NCBI RefSeq assembly: GCF_902148855.1
Contig: NC_043966.1
Coordinates: 30,374,647-30,438,646 of the forward strand
Origin: Sphaeramia orbicularis
Taxonomy: Eukaryota; Chordata; Actinopteri; Kurtiformes; Apogonidae
DNA: 64,000 nucleotides
Direction: 5' to 3'
The notes under the pieces are model-generated. The model was not told where the DNA came from, did no database searches, and saw only the letters and a list, made by a program, of their open reading frames with translations. Of the stretch, positions 22,318 through 39,930 are shown one piece after another; position 1 is the first letter of the stretch, and each line of letters starts with the position of its first letter. The translations under genes and the position numbers were made by a program.

Positions 22318-25310
22318 TGACTAACAAGCAGCATGGAGATATCTGTACATATTGATATGGTATATATATTGCATCTGATACTACACCACCTTCACGTTCC
22401 CCTTTTTTCCTTTTTTGTAAAAACATTTTATATAATATATTGAGGGTTTTTTTTAATCAGAAGTTTTTTTTTGAGTCTGCAGTATTAAGGGAACTTCTTT
22501 GAGATAAAGTGTTTCTGAGAATGCAGCCGTGCTTTTAATGAGAAAGTGGGACTCTAACTATTAAGGACAGTCCACGTGACAGTGTCGGAGTGGAAGATTG
22601 CTGCCTTACTAACAAAGTCTGACTTGCTGCCTGATTGTGACCATGCGTGCTGGGGATGGCGGTGTGTCCACTCACCTTGTCACACGGATGAATGTTTGGA
22701 TGGACAGACCAATCTCATAGCTGTGGCAGATGGAGATGTGTCGGTCAGTACTCTGTTGTCCTCTCTCTTGTCTTCTGAAAGGAGGAGATGGCGAGGCAGA
22801 AGCTCAAACGTAAGCGCCTCTCTCAGCCCTGAAGGGGTTTGGGACCCAGTGGTGGAAGGACACACAAACAGATGGAGAGCACAAGAGGCACACTGGCCTT
22901 TATGAAGCTGGGAACGCCACATAACTCCAAAGTGTCACACTGAACACTCAGATCCTCTGTTACGGAGACTCCAGCAGGGGGAGACAGAGAACACTGCATT
23001 TCCACATTCACCTGAGAGGAAAAGACACACCATTTTTTTGCCTGATGTCAGTGGCACATAAGGAAGGATCCACCGCTCATGATGTGGTGGTCTCTTGAAT
23101 GGTTCTTTTTAAAAAGGTTTTCGCTAACTGAATGCATGATCATAAAAGGAACAGAGCTGTTCAGCATCCTGACAGCCTGTATGACTTGTGGTCCCTCATT
23201 GAAACCTCAAACAACAGATTTATTAACATTAAGTGGTCTTTAATAGCCTTCTTTTTCAACAAGCTGCTCAGAAAAGTCAGTAGGCCTGCTTTTTTAATGG
23301 CTTACACTTGTGGCAGCGGTGTCTTCTTTTATTCTGTTATATATTGTTGCATTTCTGTCTGTCCAGTCACATTTTGCATTCCTGTGCATTGACATGTTTG
23401 TGGATTATATAGCCATTGAAATTTCAAGGCCAGATTTGAAGGAACCATTTACAGTGTTGATTATAAACCAGAGTTTCAGTATTTGAGCAGGATGTGGATC
23501 AGTTACAACCTTAAATTGGTTTTGTTTAGATGCCTTGACAAAATGATTGCCTGGTTATTTTTTTCTTAATGAATTTTTAGTATAACAGATGCATTTTGAT
23601 CAGTCATTACCTTTTAATCACAGATGAATTCATGTTTATTTACTGTTGCCAGTTTCTTTGGACGACAGAGTAACTTCTTGCTGCTGAATAAAATGTGTGT
23701 TATTTGTTTGCTATTTTAAAGTCTATTTTAGCCATTTGGACTGAAGGACTAACTAACTAAAGAATGGCATTTAAATCTTATTTAGCAACACTTTAACAAA
23801 ATGGTCAGTCTTCTTGCATTTTGCATTTGCATTTCTTACTTTCATTTATCAACTTTGAGTCAGTGCTATGAAAGTACTTTATTTTATATGTTTTAGTCTA
23901 TGATTTGCAATTGTAACACATTTTTCTCAGACGGAAACATTTCTTTGTGCATAAATCAGATCAGATTCAATTTATTGTCATTACACACATGCAAGTACAC
24001 AGCAACAAAATGCAATGCTTCAAGAACTGTTTAAAGATCTTCTTTAAAGCCCATTAGGGTTGGATAAACCCCACCACTCATGCACACCTACCAGCAGACA
24101 TACAAATATGTGCACATATTGTTACATATGCACAATTTAACTGCTTTCAAATACTTGTCTGCATGTATACAAGGTCATGTGTCTGCATTTGTTGACAGAA
24201 ACACTTTTACATTAATGGAAATCTATTACATTTTCTTAGTGGGCATATGCATATTTTACACTAAGTGGCAATACACAGTGTGTTGTACAATATTAATATC
24301 ATTCAGCAACTGACACTGCATATACTTTATAAAATAACAGTCAAATTTACAGTGTTTATATTGTTAACCTCTGTATGATTTCATTCAGGTTTAAACACTT
24401 CAACTAAAACTGCAATATTTGCAAATGTTAGAGAAATCCAGTGTTAGTGTTGTTTTGTTTTTTGAGTATGATTTTTACCGAGTTAATCAGAAAACAAAAT
24501 CTTGTCATGGAGTTGACTTTGCATTTGTATCTACATGATCAGTTACTTTACTTACAAGTTGTTTAATTAGAATGAAAGCAATTTTGTAGAATAACTATTT
24601 TGGGTTAGTTCACCTGGGTAGAAAACACACAGTACATTCGTAATGCAGATTTCTTAGGTATTCAATTGAAAATATTCATTTGTAACTGCAAGGTGCTTCA
24701 TATAATGTTGTTTCTGATTAAGTCTGAAATGACAGAGGAGATAACGTTTAATGTAACTTATCAGCTTTTTACTGCAAACATTCTTGTACATAAACTCTCA
24801 AAGTGCATTTCTGACACCACACAAAAATATTTCTAATTTCATGAGGGTTTTGTAAAAAACATTGAAACCAGTATCACTCATTTATGTAAAAACAAATGCA
24901 TTATGGAAATGTTTTATATAAAACAATATTTTTTTTAACCAATACAGTAAGTTGTAATCATGATAAAAGAAATGTATGGTGGGTATGAAGTGATACTGAA
25001 AGTTGGTCTTGGCTTTTTCACTGGTAGCTGATGGTTATCTGTCACTTAACATTATTATATGTTGTTATTTCTTTTGCAGATTCTGTCAGTTTCAGTTCAA
25101 GGCTTAATGGAGTCAGTAAATGGCACAGGGTCTGAATACAGGTGTTTTTGCAAATCACAGTATTAAGTTGACTTTGTGAGAATGTTTTTTGCTTGTGTAT
25201 TTGGTTGTAAAGGAATTAAGCTATTTTTGTAATTACTTGTCTAAATATGTATAACGTGAATTCTGCTCAACTAAACATGTAGACTGAAATAAACTTTAAA
25301 GTTTTTGTGT
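22318..25310 (+). other. col23a1: col23a1 3' UTR, with two candidate poly(A) signals
   Basis: No coding exon is recognised after the stop. AATAAA hexamers lie at 23687-23692 and 25288-25293, the latter followed by a T-rich stretch. They suggest a short and a long 3' UTR of about 1.4 and 3.0 kb. The sequence is AT-rich with a fragment of a dispersed fish repeat near 23960. Confidence 0.65.
23955..24030 (+). repeat. Partial dispersed fish repeat in the col23a1 3' UTR
   Basis: The string GATTCAATTTATTGTCATTAC followed by CACATGCAAGTACACAGCAACAAAATGC resembles a common fish repeat terminus. It is short and degraded. The family was not determined. Confidence 0.4.
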
Positions 25311-26001
25311 TTTTTATTAATTTTTTTTTAAATTTCTTATTTCTTTTTTTTTGTCTTTTCAATCACAATTTTAGAACTTATATGTGTATGCCTCCACCAG
25401 GAGAAAAACATCACTGAGTCAAACAAAAACATGCACTAACTCCTCATGTATCCTACCCACTGACATGAACTTGAATGTTATTCCCATTGGAGGGGCCTTT
25501 GAGGTAGTCGATGTCTGGGGTCATGTCACAGACATTTTGAGTATAGTACTCCAACAACATCAGAGCATATGCATAAATGCACTTATAGTGATGGGAGTAG
25601 AAATAAACCACACATAAACCTTAAAGACTGAGTATCAAACAGAGTGTACATGGTGTTGAGTATGGAGACCACCTGCATTGGGTGATGTGGCTGCAAATCC
25701 ATGTAAATCCAACTACATTGCTGAAAAGAATAGTGACATCAGGGAACACCTGGGGAGACAGATGTTTTCATGTTAATTTTTTTGCGTCCTCATTTGAAAG
25801 CAAACAACATTAAATCAGTAGAGAGGAGACAGAAATGGTATCCAACTAATGTCACCCAGACTGTGAACTGTCAGGAACACTGGATCCATTGTCAGAGCCT
25901 TGAACCACATGACTCATCCACAGTCTTACAGGTAACAGGTACACAGGGCAGGTTGGGTTTCCCCTGGTAGAGTTTCATTCTGTCTTCGACATACAATTAT
26001 T

Positions 26002-26215
26002 GTAGATAATTTATCAAGACAGAGGTAGTTGTTTGTTTACCTGCTTTACTAGTTTCAGCTTCTTCCTGTTGCCTTCGTCAGTAGCGTCACAATGATGTTG
26101 CTGTGACGTGTCTTACAACATTGTGATGCTTCTGACAAAGGTTACAGGAAGTAGCTGAAACTAGTAAAACAGGTAAATAAACAATTACCCCTGTCCTGAT
26201 AAGTTAATTATCTAC
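26002..26215. mobile_element. Foldback MITE, ~100-base inverted arms
   Basis: The left arm, from GTAGATAATTTATCA to about 26100, is mirrored by the right arm ending TTAATTATCTAC at 26215. Shared blocks include TTTACTAGTTTCAGCT and its complement near 26155. The arms are clearly diverged but would form a long hairpin with a short loop near 26105. No open frame of interest is present. Confidence 0.75.
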
Positions 26216-26954
26216 AGTAAGGTTGTGTTTCCTTTGATTTTTTGTACTAATAATATGCTGCTCTCGCCAAAAAGTTTTGCTAATAAAAGGTTCCAAGATT
26301 GGTCTAAAAGTGTCCCTACATTCAGATTCTGTACGTGCATACATGTTGTGAAGTCATTAAATCTACTATTTACAAGAAACAACCCACAATAAATCTGTTT
26401 CAGTGGATAAAGGTCATGTGGTCTTATGAATCCAGACTGACCTTATTCTAAAGAAATCAGTGCATCAGGGTGAGAAGAGAGGTGAATTATCTGGGGGAGT
26501 TTCAGTTACTCAGGTCTAGGTTTAGTAACATTGTGGAATTACATTATTCCAAGAGGACAATACCAGGATTCTTCTGACTCAAATAATGAAAGACTGGTTC
26601 AGGGAGCATGAGACATAATTTTCACACATGAATTAACCACCACAGACTCATTGGCATGTGTCAAGTAGACTGCACCGGTCCAACTCATCATCAAAAGACA
26701 TCTTGGCCAGAGCAACAATCCTAAAGTAATGAATTATGAAATTAAATTCACACATCAAAATAAGATTAAATTTAAAAGAAATCCACAGAAACAGTAACAT
26801 AACCTACAAAATACCACAAAAAGGGCATATTTTCCACTACAAAGATTAAAAAGAGGATAATTGATCATGCTTTGAAACTGTGACACTGGCACCAGATGAC
26901 ATTTTCTAATTTCCTAATTGTTGGCATGCCCACTGAGCTGATGATGATCTGAAC

Positions 26955-26958
<4 letters not shown>

Positions 26959-26989
<31 letters not shown>
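26959..26989. repeat. A-tract of about 31 bases
   Basis: A pure run of A. It could be the tail of a retroposed sequence, but no recognisable SINE or LINE body precedes it. Confidence 0.9.
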
Positions 26990-26991
<2 letters not shown>

Positions 26992-27220
26992 GAGAAGTGG
27001 GAACATCAATGGACCAAGACTTTTGCACATGCCACCATAGTGTCTATATATAATTGTTTTATTTTTGTTTAGTTTATGAAATGACAGAAAACTATGTGTT
27101 AATGTTGCTGGTGATATTGTGCTATTTTCCATATCCTTCATCTTTTCAGAAGATCAATCTTTATTTGCCAGTATATTGTACATGCGCATGCAACACACTA
27201 AAAATGAATATCTGCTTTAC

Positions 27221-27366
<146 letters not shown>

Positions 27367-27962
27367 TGTCCTACTTACTGTTTTTTCTCCTTTCAACTAC
27401 AACCACTTGAAGATTATTTAAAAGGTGAAGAGCTGAATATGTAAAGGTTTAATATTGTTTATTTGAAGAAGAGCAAAAAATGCCTGTAATGACAGAGGGA
27501 GGCATTTTACTTGGCCCTGATTTAATTGTGAAGGAGAGATCACAATAAATCCACCTCTCTTCTCAGTCTCAAAGCTGCATGTCCAGTGACAAGTATAGTA
27601 GCATCATTGTAGCAATCTGCCAGTTTACTGTTAGGCGCTTATGATATGCTTAAATGTCTACTTTTAGAGTTAAGGACTTGATCACAGCTATTACTCAACG
27701 TCTTGTTAGACTTTCTGCCTTGCCGAGTGTTGTTTTGTAAAAGTATTGCTGAAAGTAGACTTTATCTCAGCTCAGTCATCTATTCAACGGCAAAATCAGA
27801 ATGCTTTATTTAAAAACAACTTCACCAGTGATAATGAACATCCAGCAGCAGTTGCTCAAATGTTGTCTTACAAGTGCTTCTGTACAACAGAAGCTGAAGT
27901 CCACATTTCCCAGAATCCTTTGCGGGCCTTTCACCCCCTCATAGTTATTGCATCCGGGTTTG

Positions 27963-32460
<4,498 letters not shown>

Positions 32461-32488
32461 GAAACTCTCGTCAGAAGCTTTGAATAAA

Positions 32489-34370
32489 AGACTGTTTGAA
32501 AATAACATGTCTTCTGCCTTGGTTTCATTGCTGTATCAGTAATTACAATATCATATTTTATGTGGATATTTTTTTAAACCTCCTCTCACAACCAGTATCA
32601 ACAATAAACATGTACCAAACACGACAAAGACTGGAATAATTACTAGACTATACAGATGTGGTATACAAGTGTTTTGTCAACCCACACAATACAGTATACA
32701 CATAAAATCTTTGCTTTACAAATTCTTTAAAAAGTGTTCAATTCAGTGTTATTCATGAGACCTTAGACACCTTTAAATGGCGTTAAAATTTAATTTGTAA
32801 GTTTTTAATTTGCGTGATCATTTGATCTAATTCAATTTGTCTACCTTTGTTATTTTTGGCAAATTCTAAAACTAAACGTGATCCTTGTCTTTACACTTCC
32901 ATTAACCAGAATAGGAAAAGAGATTTTACTTCATGATAATTGTCATACACAAAAATGTATTTGCACTACGTTTGCCTGAAGTGTACACAAGTATTGGGTG
33001 ACTGGGAGAATTTGAAGAATTAAATTTAAACACCTGATACCTGTAGACAAACTGGAAAACAAAATTGATGAACTTTTTTCTTTTACATAAAATCTGATAT
33101 TGACATTCTTTGACATTGACGTTCTTCAAACATAAGACATTTGAGGGACTATTATGAATTTCTAGTTACTGGTACTCTATTTCCACAGCTATACATTTGA
33201 TGTACGAGTTAATTTAGTAAAATGCAGAGACCAAGCCTCTCTATGGAGATAAGTAAAGCGTTAATCTTTACACACTAGTAAAACTGAGCCATTGAGAGAG
33301 AGAGTTGCAACACGCTTTGTCATTGCCACTTTGGTGAACACATGGTTCATGCAAGCCTCAATAGTTCCAAACAAACCGCATGCCAGCATGTCGTTCCATG
33401 GGACAGACAGCAGTGAGTGTCTTATTGCATGGTAAATATCAAAATAAACCACACACAAGTATATTTCCAACCGTTGCTGCACTAGTGTATGTATGTTTGT
33501 GTCAGTTATGCCTTTGAGTAGTGGGGTTGACCACTGTAAGTACTGCATTTAGCAAACATTGGGCTACTTGCAATTGAAAATGATACCTCCCTTGTTTGTG
33601 AGTAGCTTGACATGCCCTGATCACCAGCTCTCTGCTTCTTGACATAGTTAGCCATCTAGCTTCATAACTATAGCAAGTAAGTTTATGAAACGAGCACAGG
33701 ACAAATAAAACTACTTACATCACATGCCATTATGAATTGTTAATAAATTACAAATATAATAAAATAACTGGCAAAATGGACCCATGTTTCTACCCGCAAT
33801 AAATGACACTAATTAGCACATTACCTCTGCTGACAAACTTAACCGAACACCACCAGGTTCAGCAAAACAACTAAAAACCCGCTGATTACCAAATTTGTAC
33901 TACCATTACCTTACCTTAAAAACTCCATAATTTGTAGTTATAGTTGTTAAATCAAAACAGCTGGCGAAATCAAGTTAGCTGACTATCAGGCTACAGCTGA
34001 AAATTAAACATAACGGTTGGATAAGATATAAATTTTTAAAACGCTAACACATACCAAAGAAAACAGAATTTACAACATAAATGTCTGCCAATACAGGAAA
34101 TACACTTGATGATCATTTGAAAGATGACAATATCTTATTAACTTAATCAATGTGTTCTGACGCCGCGATACTCAGTGTCTGGAACTATTGGCGTCTCCAT
34201 AACCCAGAAAAAGGTCCATATTTCGTCCGCCATTTTTTACAACGGGAGTCTATGGAAGTCTATGGGAGTCTATGGAAGTGTCGCCACTATGTTTTCTCCA
34301 CCGCTCTGTAGTAAAAGAGTGGTTTGGACGTGTGATAACTGTAGATTGTTCTCTTTGGCTTACCGTAGGT
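32489..34370. other. Intergenic region between rack1 and nme5
   Basis: No coding gene or RNA gene is recognised. It is AT-rich. Short 12-base direct repeats of the type GGGAGTCTATGG are stacked at about 34243-34280, close to the nme5 upstream region. Confidence 0.6.
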
Positions 34371-34374
34371 CTCT

Positions 34375-34388
34375 GTTTCCTAGCAACC
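34375..34388 (+). promoter_or_regulatory. nme5: RFX X-box upstream of nme5
   Basis: GTTTCCTAGCAACC matches the X-box consensus GTNNCC-N-RGNAAC without mismatch. It lies about 210 bases before the nme5 ATG. RFX factors drive genes of motile cilia, and NME5 is a ciliary/flagellar protein, so position and gene agree. Binding itself is inferred. Confidence 0.65.
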
Positions 34389-34583
34389 GAAACACTGGAC
34401 TCCGCGAGCTAAATGCAGTGGTTTAAATGCCCGCCCGCTTTACATTTTTCTACTTTTAAACTGGTAAACTGCATTTACTTTTAGCCAGTGTCGAAATTGC
34501 TTTATTTAACGTCAGTGTTGGAATATTACCATCACGGCTTGAGTCGTTGCCCCAACTCGTGACAGAATAGCACACAGAGGAAG

Positions 34584-36382
34584 ATGGAGCAAACAAACTG
34601 TCGTCGTGTTTATGTGGAGAGAACTCTAGCCCTGATTAAGCCAGACGCTATTCACAAAACTGAAGAGATTGAAGATATTATTCTTAAATCGGGTTTCACT
34701 ATTCTACAGGTTGGTTGCAATTGCTTGAAAAACAGTACAAAATCTCATTTATGACTTGGGACTTGAAATTTAACTCCAACAATGTTAACCCGTAAAGACC
34801 CAGTGTTCATTTTGTGTCAGTTCCAAAATATTTTTTTCTCTATATTTAACTTTTCTTAAGTGATTTATCAAAATTTATTATGACATAATTGTCTGTATTT
34901 TGTGTTTTTTCAGTGAACATCAGGTATTTTCCAGTATTTACTGTTCATGAAGAGGTTCATAAAAGATTGTGTAGGGTCATTTTATCAAAAACACAGAAAA
35001 CTGAAGAAAAAGTGACTTTTTCAGCAAAATATATCATTAACTGAAAATAAACTGTCTCCATCCACTGTCATTGATCCAACTCAATGGGTTTTACTGGTGA
35101 ATCAGTTTTGTAGAAGGTGATGGTGTTTCCATGTTCACAGCGGAGCCTCTGAACGTCCAAATGGGTGATATCTGATGACCATGAAAGATGACAAACTGCA
35201 TTTTACACCAATTATTTACATGGACTGATAGGATTAGTGGTTCAGAAGTTTTTAAACATTTTGATGATTGTGGTTGTTGATGGCTGTTCAGGTCTTTATG
35301 GGTTAAAGTTGATTCCACACAAATGTCTGTTTGCTTGAAAGTCCATGAGAATAGTATGAAATACTTCCTTTTCAAAGACTTGCTAAATTGTATCTTGGTA
35401 GTTTAATAAATGCAGTTATTTTCATTAACAAACTATAAAACCTACCTAATTCCTGCTACAGAAGCGGAAGCTGCAGTTCAGTCCAGAGCAATGCAGTGAC
35501 TTCTATGCAGACCAGTATGGAAAGCTTTTCTTTCCCAGTTTGACTGCCTTCATGAGCTCTGGTCCCACATTTGCCCTGACTCTGGCCCGGGATAATGCCA
35601 TTGCCCACTGGAAGTCCATCATAGGACCTGCCAGCTGCACCAAGGCCAGAGAAAGTCATCCAGAATGGTCAGTGTATTAACTTTTAAGAGGATGATACAG
35701 CTAATGTTTCATTTAAAAAAAACCAAACAAGCGGCAATACAACAAAGGCAGGTTATATTGCGTATATTATGTGGAGTATATATAGAAAACAGGCATTTTC
35801 GCTAGATACTAAATGCTAATGAATTGGCAAGTCAATTACAGGATTATTACCAGGTAGAATGTTAAGGTGTCTCAATTTCTTACCCAGCCTCAGAGCAAAG
35901 TATGGCACTTCTGACCTGCGAAATGCCCTCCATGGCAGTGAATCATTTCGTACAGCTGTGAGGGAGATCAAATTCATATTTCCAAACTGTAAGTTGAGAA
36001 CACTTAGATACAGTTGTTCCTATAATAATTAGTACAACTAATTACAGGACAGTATAAATGCTTTCTACCTGCAGCTGTAATTGAGCCCTTTCCAACCAGA
36101 CAAGTAACTGAAGAATACCTGAGCAGGCATGTGAACCCAACTCTGTTGCGTGGACTCACCGAACTGTGTAAGCACAAGCCATTCAACCCCTGTGTAAGTA
36201 TTTCATAATATAATATTTTTTGCCACTGATGGTTACCATTCCTTTTCTTTCTGAAATGTGTTACTAATTTGTCCTGCACTTTTTTTTAATCGGAATAGAT
36301 TTGGCTCGCTGACTGGCTGATGAAACACAACCCAAATAAGCCGCAAGTATGCGATGGGGTCATTGTGGAGGATGCAGAATGA
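34584..36382 (+). CDS. nme5: Nucleoside diphosphate kinase homolog 5
   Basis: Protein of sperm flagella and motile cilia (radial spoke associated), with an NDK fold followed by a Dpy-30 motif. Exons: 34584-34709, 35462-35667, 35888-35988, 36075-36193, 36299-36382, giving 211 residues; human NME5 has about 212. It begins MEQTNCRRVYVERTLALIKP. The NDK domain spans about residues 9-145, with the active-site-type histidine at 126 in NALHGSES. The Dpy-30 motif covers about residues 159-200 (YLSRHVNPTLLRGL to WLADWLMKHNPNKP). Kinase activity of this subgroup is doubtful from family knowledge. A TTAA-flanked MITE occupies part of intron 1. AATAAA follows at 36392. The start is the first ATG and aligns with the human start. 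Confidence 0.96.
34785..35306 (-). mobile_element. TTAA-flanked MITE family A, copy 3 (reverse orientation)
   Basis: TTAA occurs at both ends, with inverted ends CCCGTAAAGACCC and GGTCTTTATGGG. Read on the minus strand, the body follows the copies at 6374 and 18625. It lies in nme5 intron 1. It is non-coding and 522 bases long including target sites. Confidence 0.8.
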
Positions 36383-36458
36383 AAACACTGAAATAAATAA
36401 ATAAATACATGCATTGTAAAGCAGATTATTGTGTTTATTTGATTAAATTTTATATTTC

Positions 36459-36705
36459 TTAACCTCCCAAGACCCAGCTATGGGTTTCTGTCCACATTTG
36501 TGGACAAGAGTTTCACAACTTTATACAAAAAAAAAAAAAAGAAAAGAAAACTTTCCACCACAAAGGACATTCCATAAAAATTTTTAAAAATGCATCTGAA
36601 AAAACTGTTGCATCATGATGTTTCCAATATTGGCACTTATTTAATAAAAAACAAAACAAAAAAAGCTTGTACTTTGCTGACATTTCCTAGGTCTCAGGAG
36701 GTTAA
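36459..36705. mobile_element. TTAA-flanked MITE family B, copy 1
   Basis: TTAACCTCCCAAGACCC at the left and GGTCTCAGGAGGTTAA at the right give inverted ends with TTAA targets. The internal part contains GGACAAGAGTTTCACA and AAAAACTGTTGCATCATG, both shared with the copy near 53579. It lies between nme5 and hnrnpab, about 60 bases after the nme5 poly(A) signal. Confidence 0.75.
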
Positions 36706-37220
36706 AGCAGTTTACAATTTTCTCTGTTTAGTACCAGACAACTTTAACAAAAATAAATGAAGATATTCGTGAATTTGTGCTTGTATCAATGATAAAACAT
36801 TAAGTAGAAAAAGAGCATATAGACTACAGGGCTACTGATAGTTGGACAGATGCAAATCTTTGTGGTTGAGATTTAGGATATTTTCTATTGGTCTACACTT
36901 TTATGTTTGCCCAACCCTCTGTTGCACTATTGTTGCGTTTGACTACGTTTCTTTCTTTCTTTCTTTCTTTTTTTTTTTTTTTCAGATCCAGATGAATTCC
37001 ATAAACTTAACTAAGCTACTAAGTCGGATACAACGACTGACGTTAAGAGATATCATTTTAAGTACAAACTAAGCTCTTGTTCATATGTTACGTCTGTATA
37101 ACTACTTTAAAATGCCAAGCAGTGAATACCACCTCTTCATTAGCAGGAGAAAAGACAACCCAAGTTCCTTCCTGTGTGTAAAGGGCGTTAACGTTTTCTG
37201 CAAAGAGAAGGCAGTGCGTG
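36706..37220. other. Intergenic spacer before the hnrnpab promoter
   Basis: No gene is recognised. A TTTC/T-rich run of about 30 bases lies at 36950-36985. Confidence 0.5.
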
Positions 37221-37432
37221 CCTGATTGGTCAGTGCCTTAAATGACAGTTTTGATCATCCAATCAGATGACGCCCTCACAGAAATGTCATTTTTTTCCCT
37301 GCCGGTTCTAGAAAACCAACCACGAGTTGTCGTCGTGTGGGAGAATCCATCTTGAAGAGAGCTCTCCGGTTGTGTGACCAGCAAGCAGGTTTTCGTACTT
37401 GTTTAGCCTTGGCTTTGTCAGTATAGTGTCAA
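37221..37432 (+). promoter_or_regulatory. hnrnpab: hnrnpab promoter and 5' noncoding exon
   Basis: Two CCAAT boxes (ATTGG at 37224, CCAAT at 37259) and a TGACG half CRE at 37268 precede a noncoding exon. That exon ends at 37432 with a GTAAGT donor. The next exon begins at 37858 after TGTGCTTAG and contains the start codon. The exact transcription start is unknown. Confidence 0.6.
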
Positions 37433-37872
37433 GTAAGTACCCTAATTGTTCTATTGAGCTTTGTGTAATTTGTGTGGGAGGCGTGTGTAAAATATTTGTA
37501 CTGAGTAGAATACACGGCCTGTGTTGCGACGAGCACGGCCTCCGCATTACGTAACTGCAAATTTGAGTTGTATAGTACAGACTGGTTTTATCAGTGTGAT
37601 ACAGATGGGCACATTTTTCTAATCGCTCCTGTAGTTGTAATGGGCGCAATACGTTGGGCGGTTATAGTTTCGTGTAGGGGAACGTTACTGTTAACCGTTT
37701 CTTGGCACTCCGAAGTAATTCAGTGTGAATGTATGGAACGGGAGCGTGCCGGCCAAAATGGTGGGAAATGCATGTATTGACACTGTGGAAATGGCGATGC
37801 GTGAAGGATTATATAACCGGCGGGGTTTGGAGGTAAAATACCTTTCATTGTGCTTAGGTTCAATCGTGCAAG

Positions 37873-39930
37873 ATGTCTGAGATTGAGCAGCAGTACATGG
37901 AAACATCAGAAAATGGCCACGAAGGCGAGGATGAGTTTAACGGAGCCGGTAACGCCGAGGAAGGGAACGACGGCAGCGCCATCTGCGAAGAGGGCGCAGG
38001 GCCCGACGCCGACGGGAATTCGCAAAACGGCGGCACGGAGGGTGGCCAGATCGACGCCAGCAAAGGCGAAGAGGATGCGGGGTAAGTTAAAGACGAAATA
38101 ATGTGAAACGTGAATTAAACCGAGAGCTTTAGTAAGCGCTCGTGGTTTCCCATGTTTCTTTGTTCAGCCGGCCTTTGTTGGCGCCATGTGCAGAGCGGAG
38201 GGGGGATGGGCACCGGAGCAGAGATCACATCTAAATTAGAATGCTTTATAGGATTCTGTGGGCAAATTATGTCTATTGTAGTCTCGATGTAATGATTTTC
38301 ATTGTATTTAATTAATGTTGGAAAAATTGCCCGAAGCTTCACTAACGTAGATCCCTCACATCACCGGGTCAACAGATGTTCGGGAACAGTGTGTACATTT
38401 ACACCCCCCACGCTCAACAACCACCCCACCCCCCATAGCCATATATAAAGTTGGCGTAGCCACACTGACTGTAATTCTAAACATGTCCTTTCCCTCCTTC
38501 TCTGGTTAGGAAAATGTTTGTTGGTGGTCTCAGCTGGGATACAAGCAAAAAGGATCTCAAAGATTACTTCTCTAAATTTGGTGAGGTGACAGACTGCACC
38601 ATAAAGATGGACCAGCAGACAGGCCGGTCAAGAGGATTCGGCTTCATTCTGTTTAAAGATGCAGCCAGTGTGGACAAAGTAAGTGGAGCAGCACTTCTGC
38701 TGAGGATTGATGAGGTACTTGTATATTTGCAAAATGGACAATCTGCAGTGACAATTTTTCTTTTCTCAGGTCCTTGAACAGAAGGAGCACCGGCTAGATG
38801 GCAGACAGATCGACCCCAAGAAGGCCATGGCTATGAAGAAGGATCCAGTCAAGAAAATCTTTGTTGGAGGCCTTAATCCAGACACTTCAAGGAAGTTATT
38901 CAGGAATACTTTGGGACCTTTGGAGAGGTATGCTGTTTAATTGATTTGTCAGTGTGTGGAGTCCTCTAGGCTTGTAATGTTTAGGGTTTAAATCATTTTA
39001 TTTTTGTTTAGATTGAGACAATTGAGCTTCCACAAGATCCAAAGACAGAAAAGCGGAGGGGATTTGTATTTATCACATATAAAGAAGAAGCGCCTGTCAA
39101 GAAAGTGATGGAGAAGAAGTACCACAATGTTGGTGGAAGCAAGGTAATTACACAAGGTTTCTACAGGTGACTGGGAATAATAAACTCAGTTTGACTGTAT
39201 TTTTGCAAGGTATTCTATATTCAGTGCAACTTTATTGTGCTTTTGCAGTGTGAAATCAAAATTGCCCAGCCCAAAGAGGTCTACCAGCAGCAGCAGTATG
39301 GTGCTCGTGGGTTTGGACGTGGCAGGGGTCGTGGAGGTACGGGCCCAGCACCATTTGTTAATCCACAAAACTTAACACTTGTGTTGCTTCACTTGTGTTT
39401 TTTGATTCTGACACTTAACTATGCATATGTGCAACTAAAGTACTATTTTTATAGTAGGCTGCTGAAGGTACAAAGGTTCTTTGCGCTAATGTGGAGTCTG
39501 AGATGTAAATTATCTGAAATAAAGAACATTTGTAATTTATGGCAGTCTCATGTGCAACTTGTGCTAGTTTTAATTCAAATGTTGCATGTTCTTTTTAGGT
39601 CAGGGTCAGAACTGGAACCAAGGCTACAACAACTACTGGAACCAGGGATACAACCAGGCTATGGCTACGGACAACAAGGCTATGGATATGGCGGCTATAG
39701 CAACTATGACTACTCTACTGGTTATTACGGCTATGGGGGATACGATTACAGTAAGCGATAAGTGCCCCCAGGGAAAAGAAAAAGAATGAGAGAAACTTTA
39801 TTTTCTTGGTCCTCCTTGTTGTACAGAAGAACTCAGTCCCTTTTTCTCTTGTCCTCCAGACCAGGGCAATACAAGCTATGGGAAAACTCCAAGACGTGGA
39901 GGCCACCAGAGTAACTACAAGCCATACTGA
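37873..39930 (+). CDS. hnrnpab: Heterogeneous nuclear ribonucleoprotein A/B (two apparent frame breaks)
   Basis: Nuclear RNA-binding protein of the hnRNP D/AB group: acidic N terminus, two RRMs and a Gly/Tyr-rich tail. Exons: 37873-38081, 38510-38678, 38770-38927, 39012-39143, 39249-39336, 39599-39750, 39860-39930. RRM1 contains MFVGGLSW and [11 protein letters not shown]2 contains KIFVGGLNP and RGFVFITY. The C terminus ends [12 protein letters not shown], as in human HNRNPAB. In this sequence exon 3 and exon 6 are each one base short of the expected frame. One loss is near 38889 (after NPDTS, where the family has KEVI.EYFG) and one near 39657 (after YWNQGYNQ). Read literally, translation shifts in RRM2 and stops in exon 4. 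Both sites look like three-base homopolymer runs reduced to two. Exon phases are otherwise perfect and predict 326 residues. Sequencing error is my first explanation; a real allele or decaying copy is the alternative. Confidence 0.9.
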
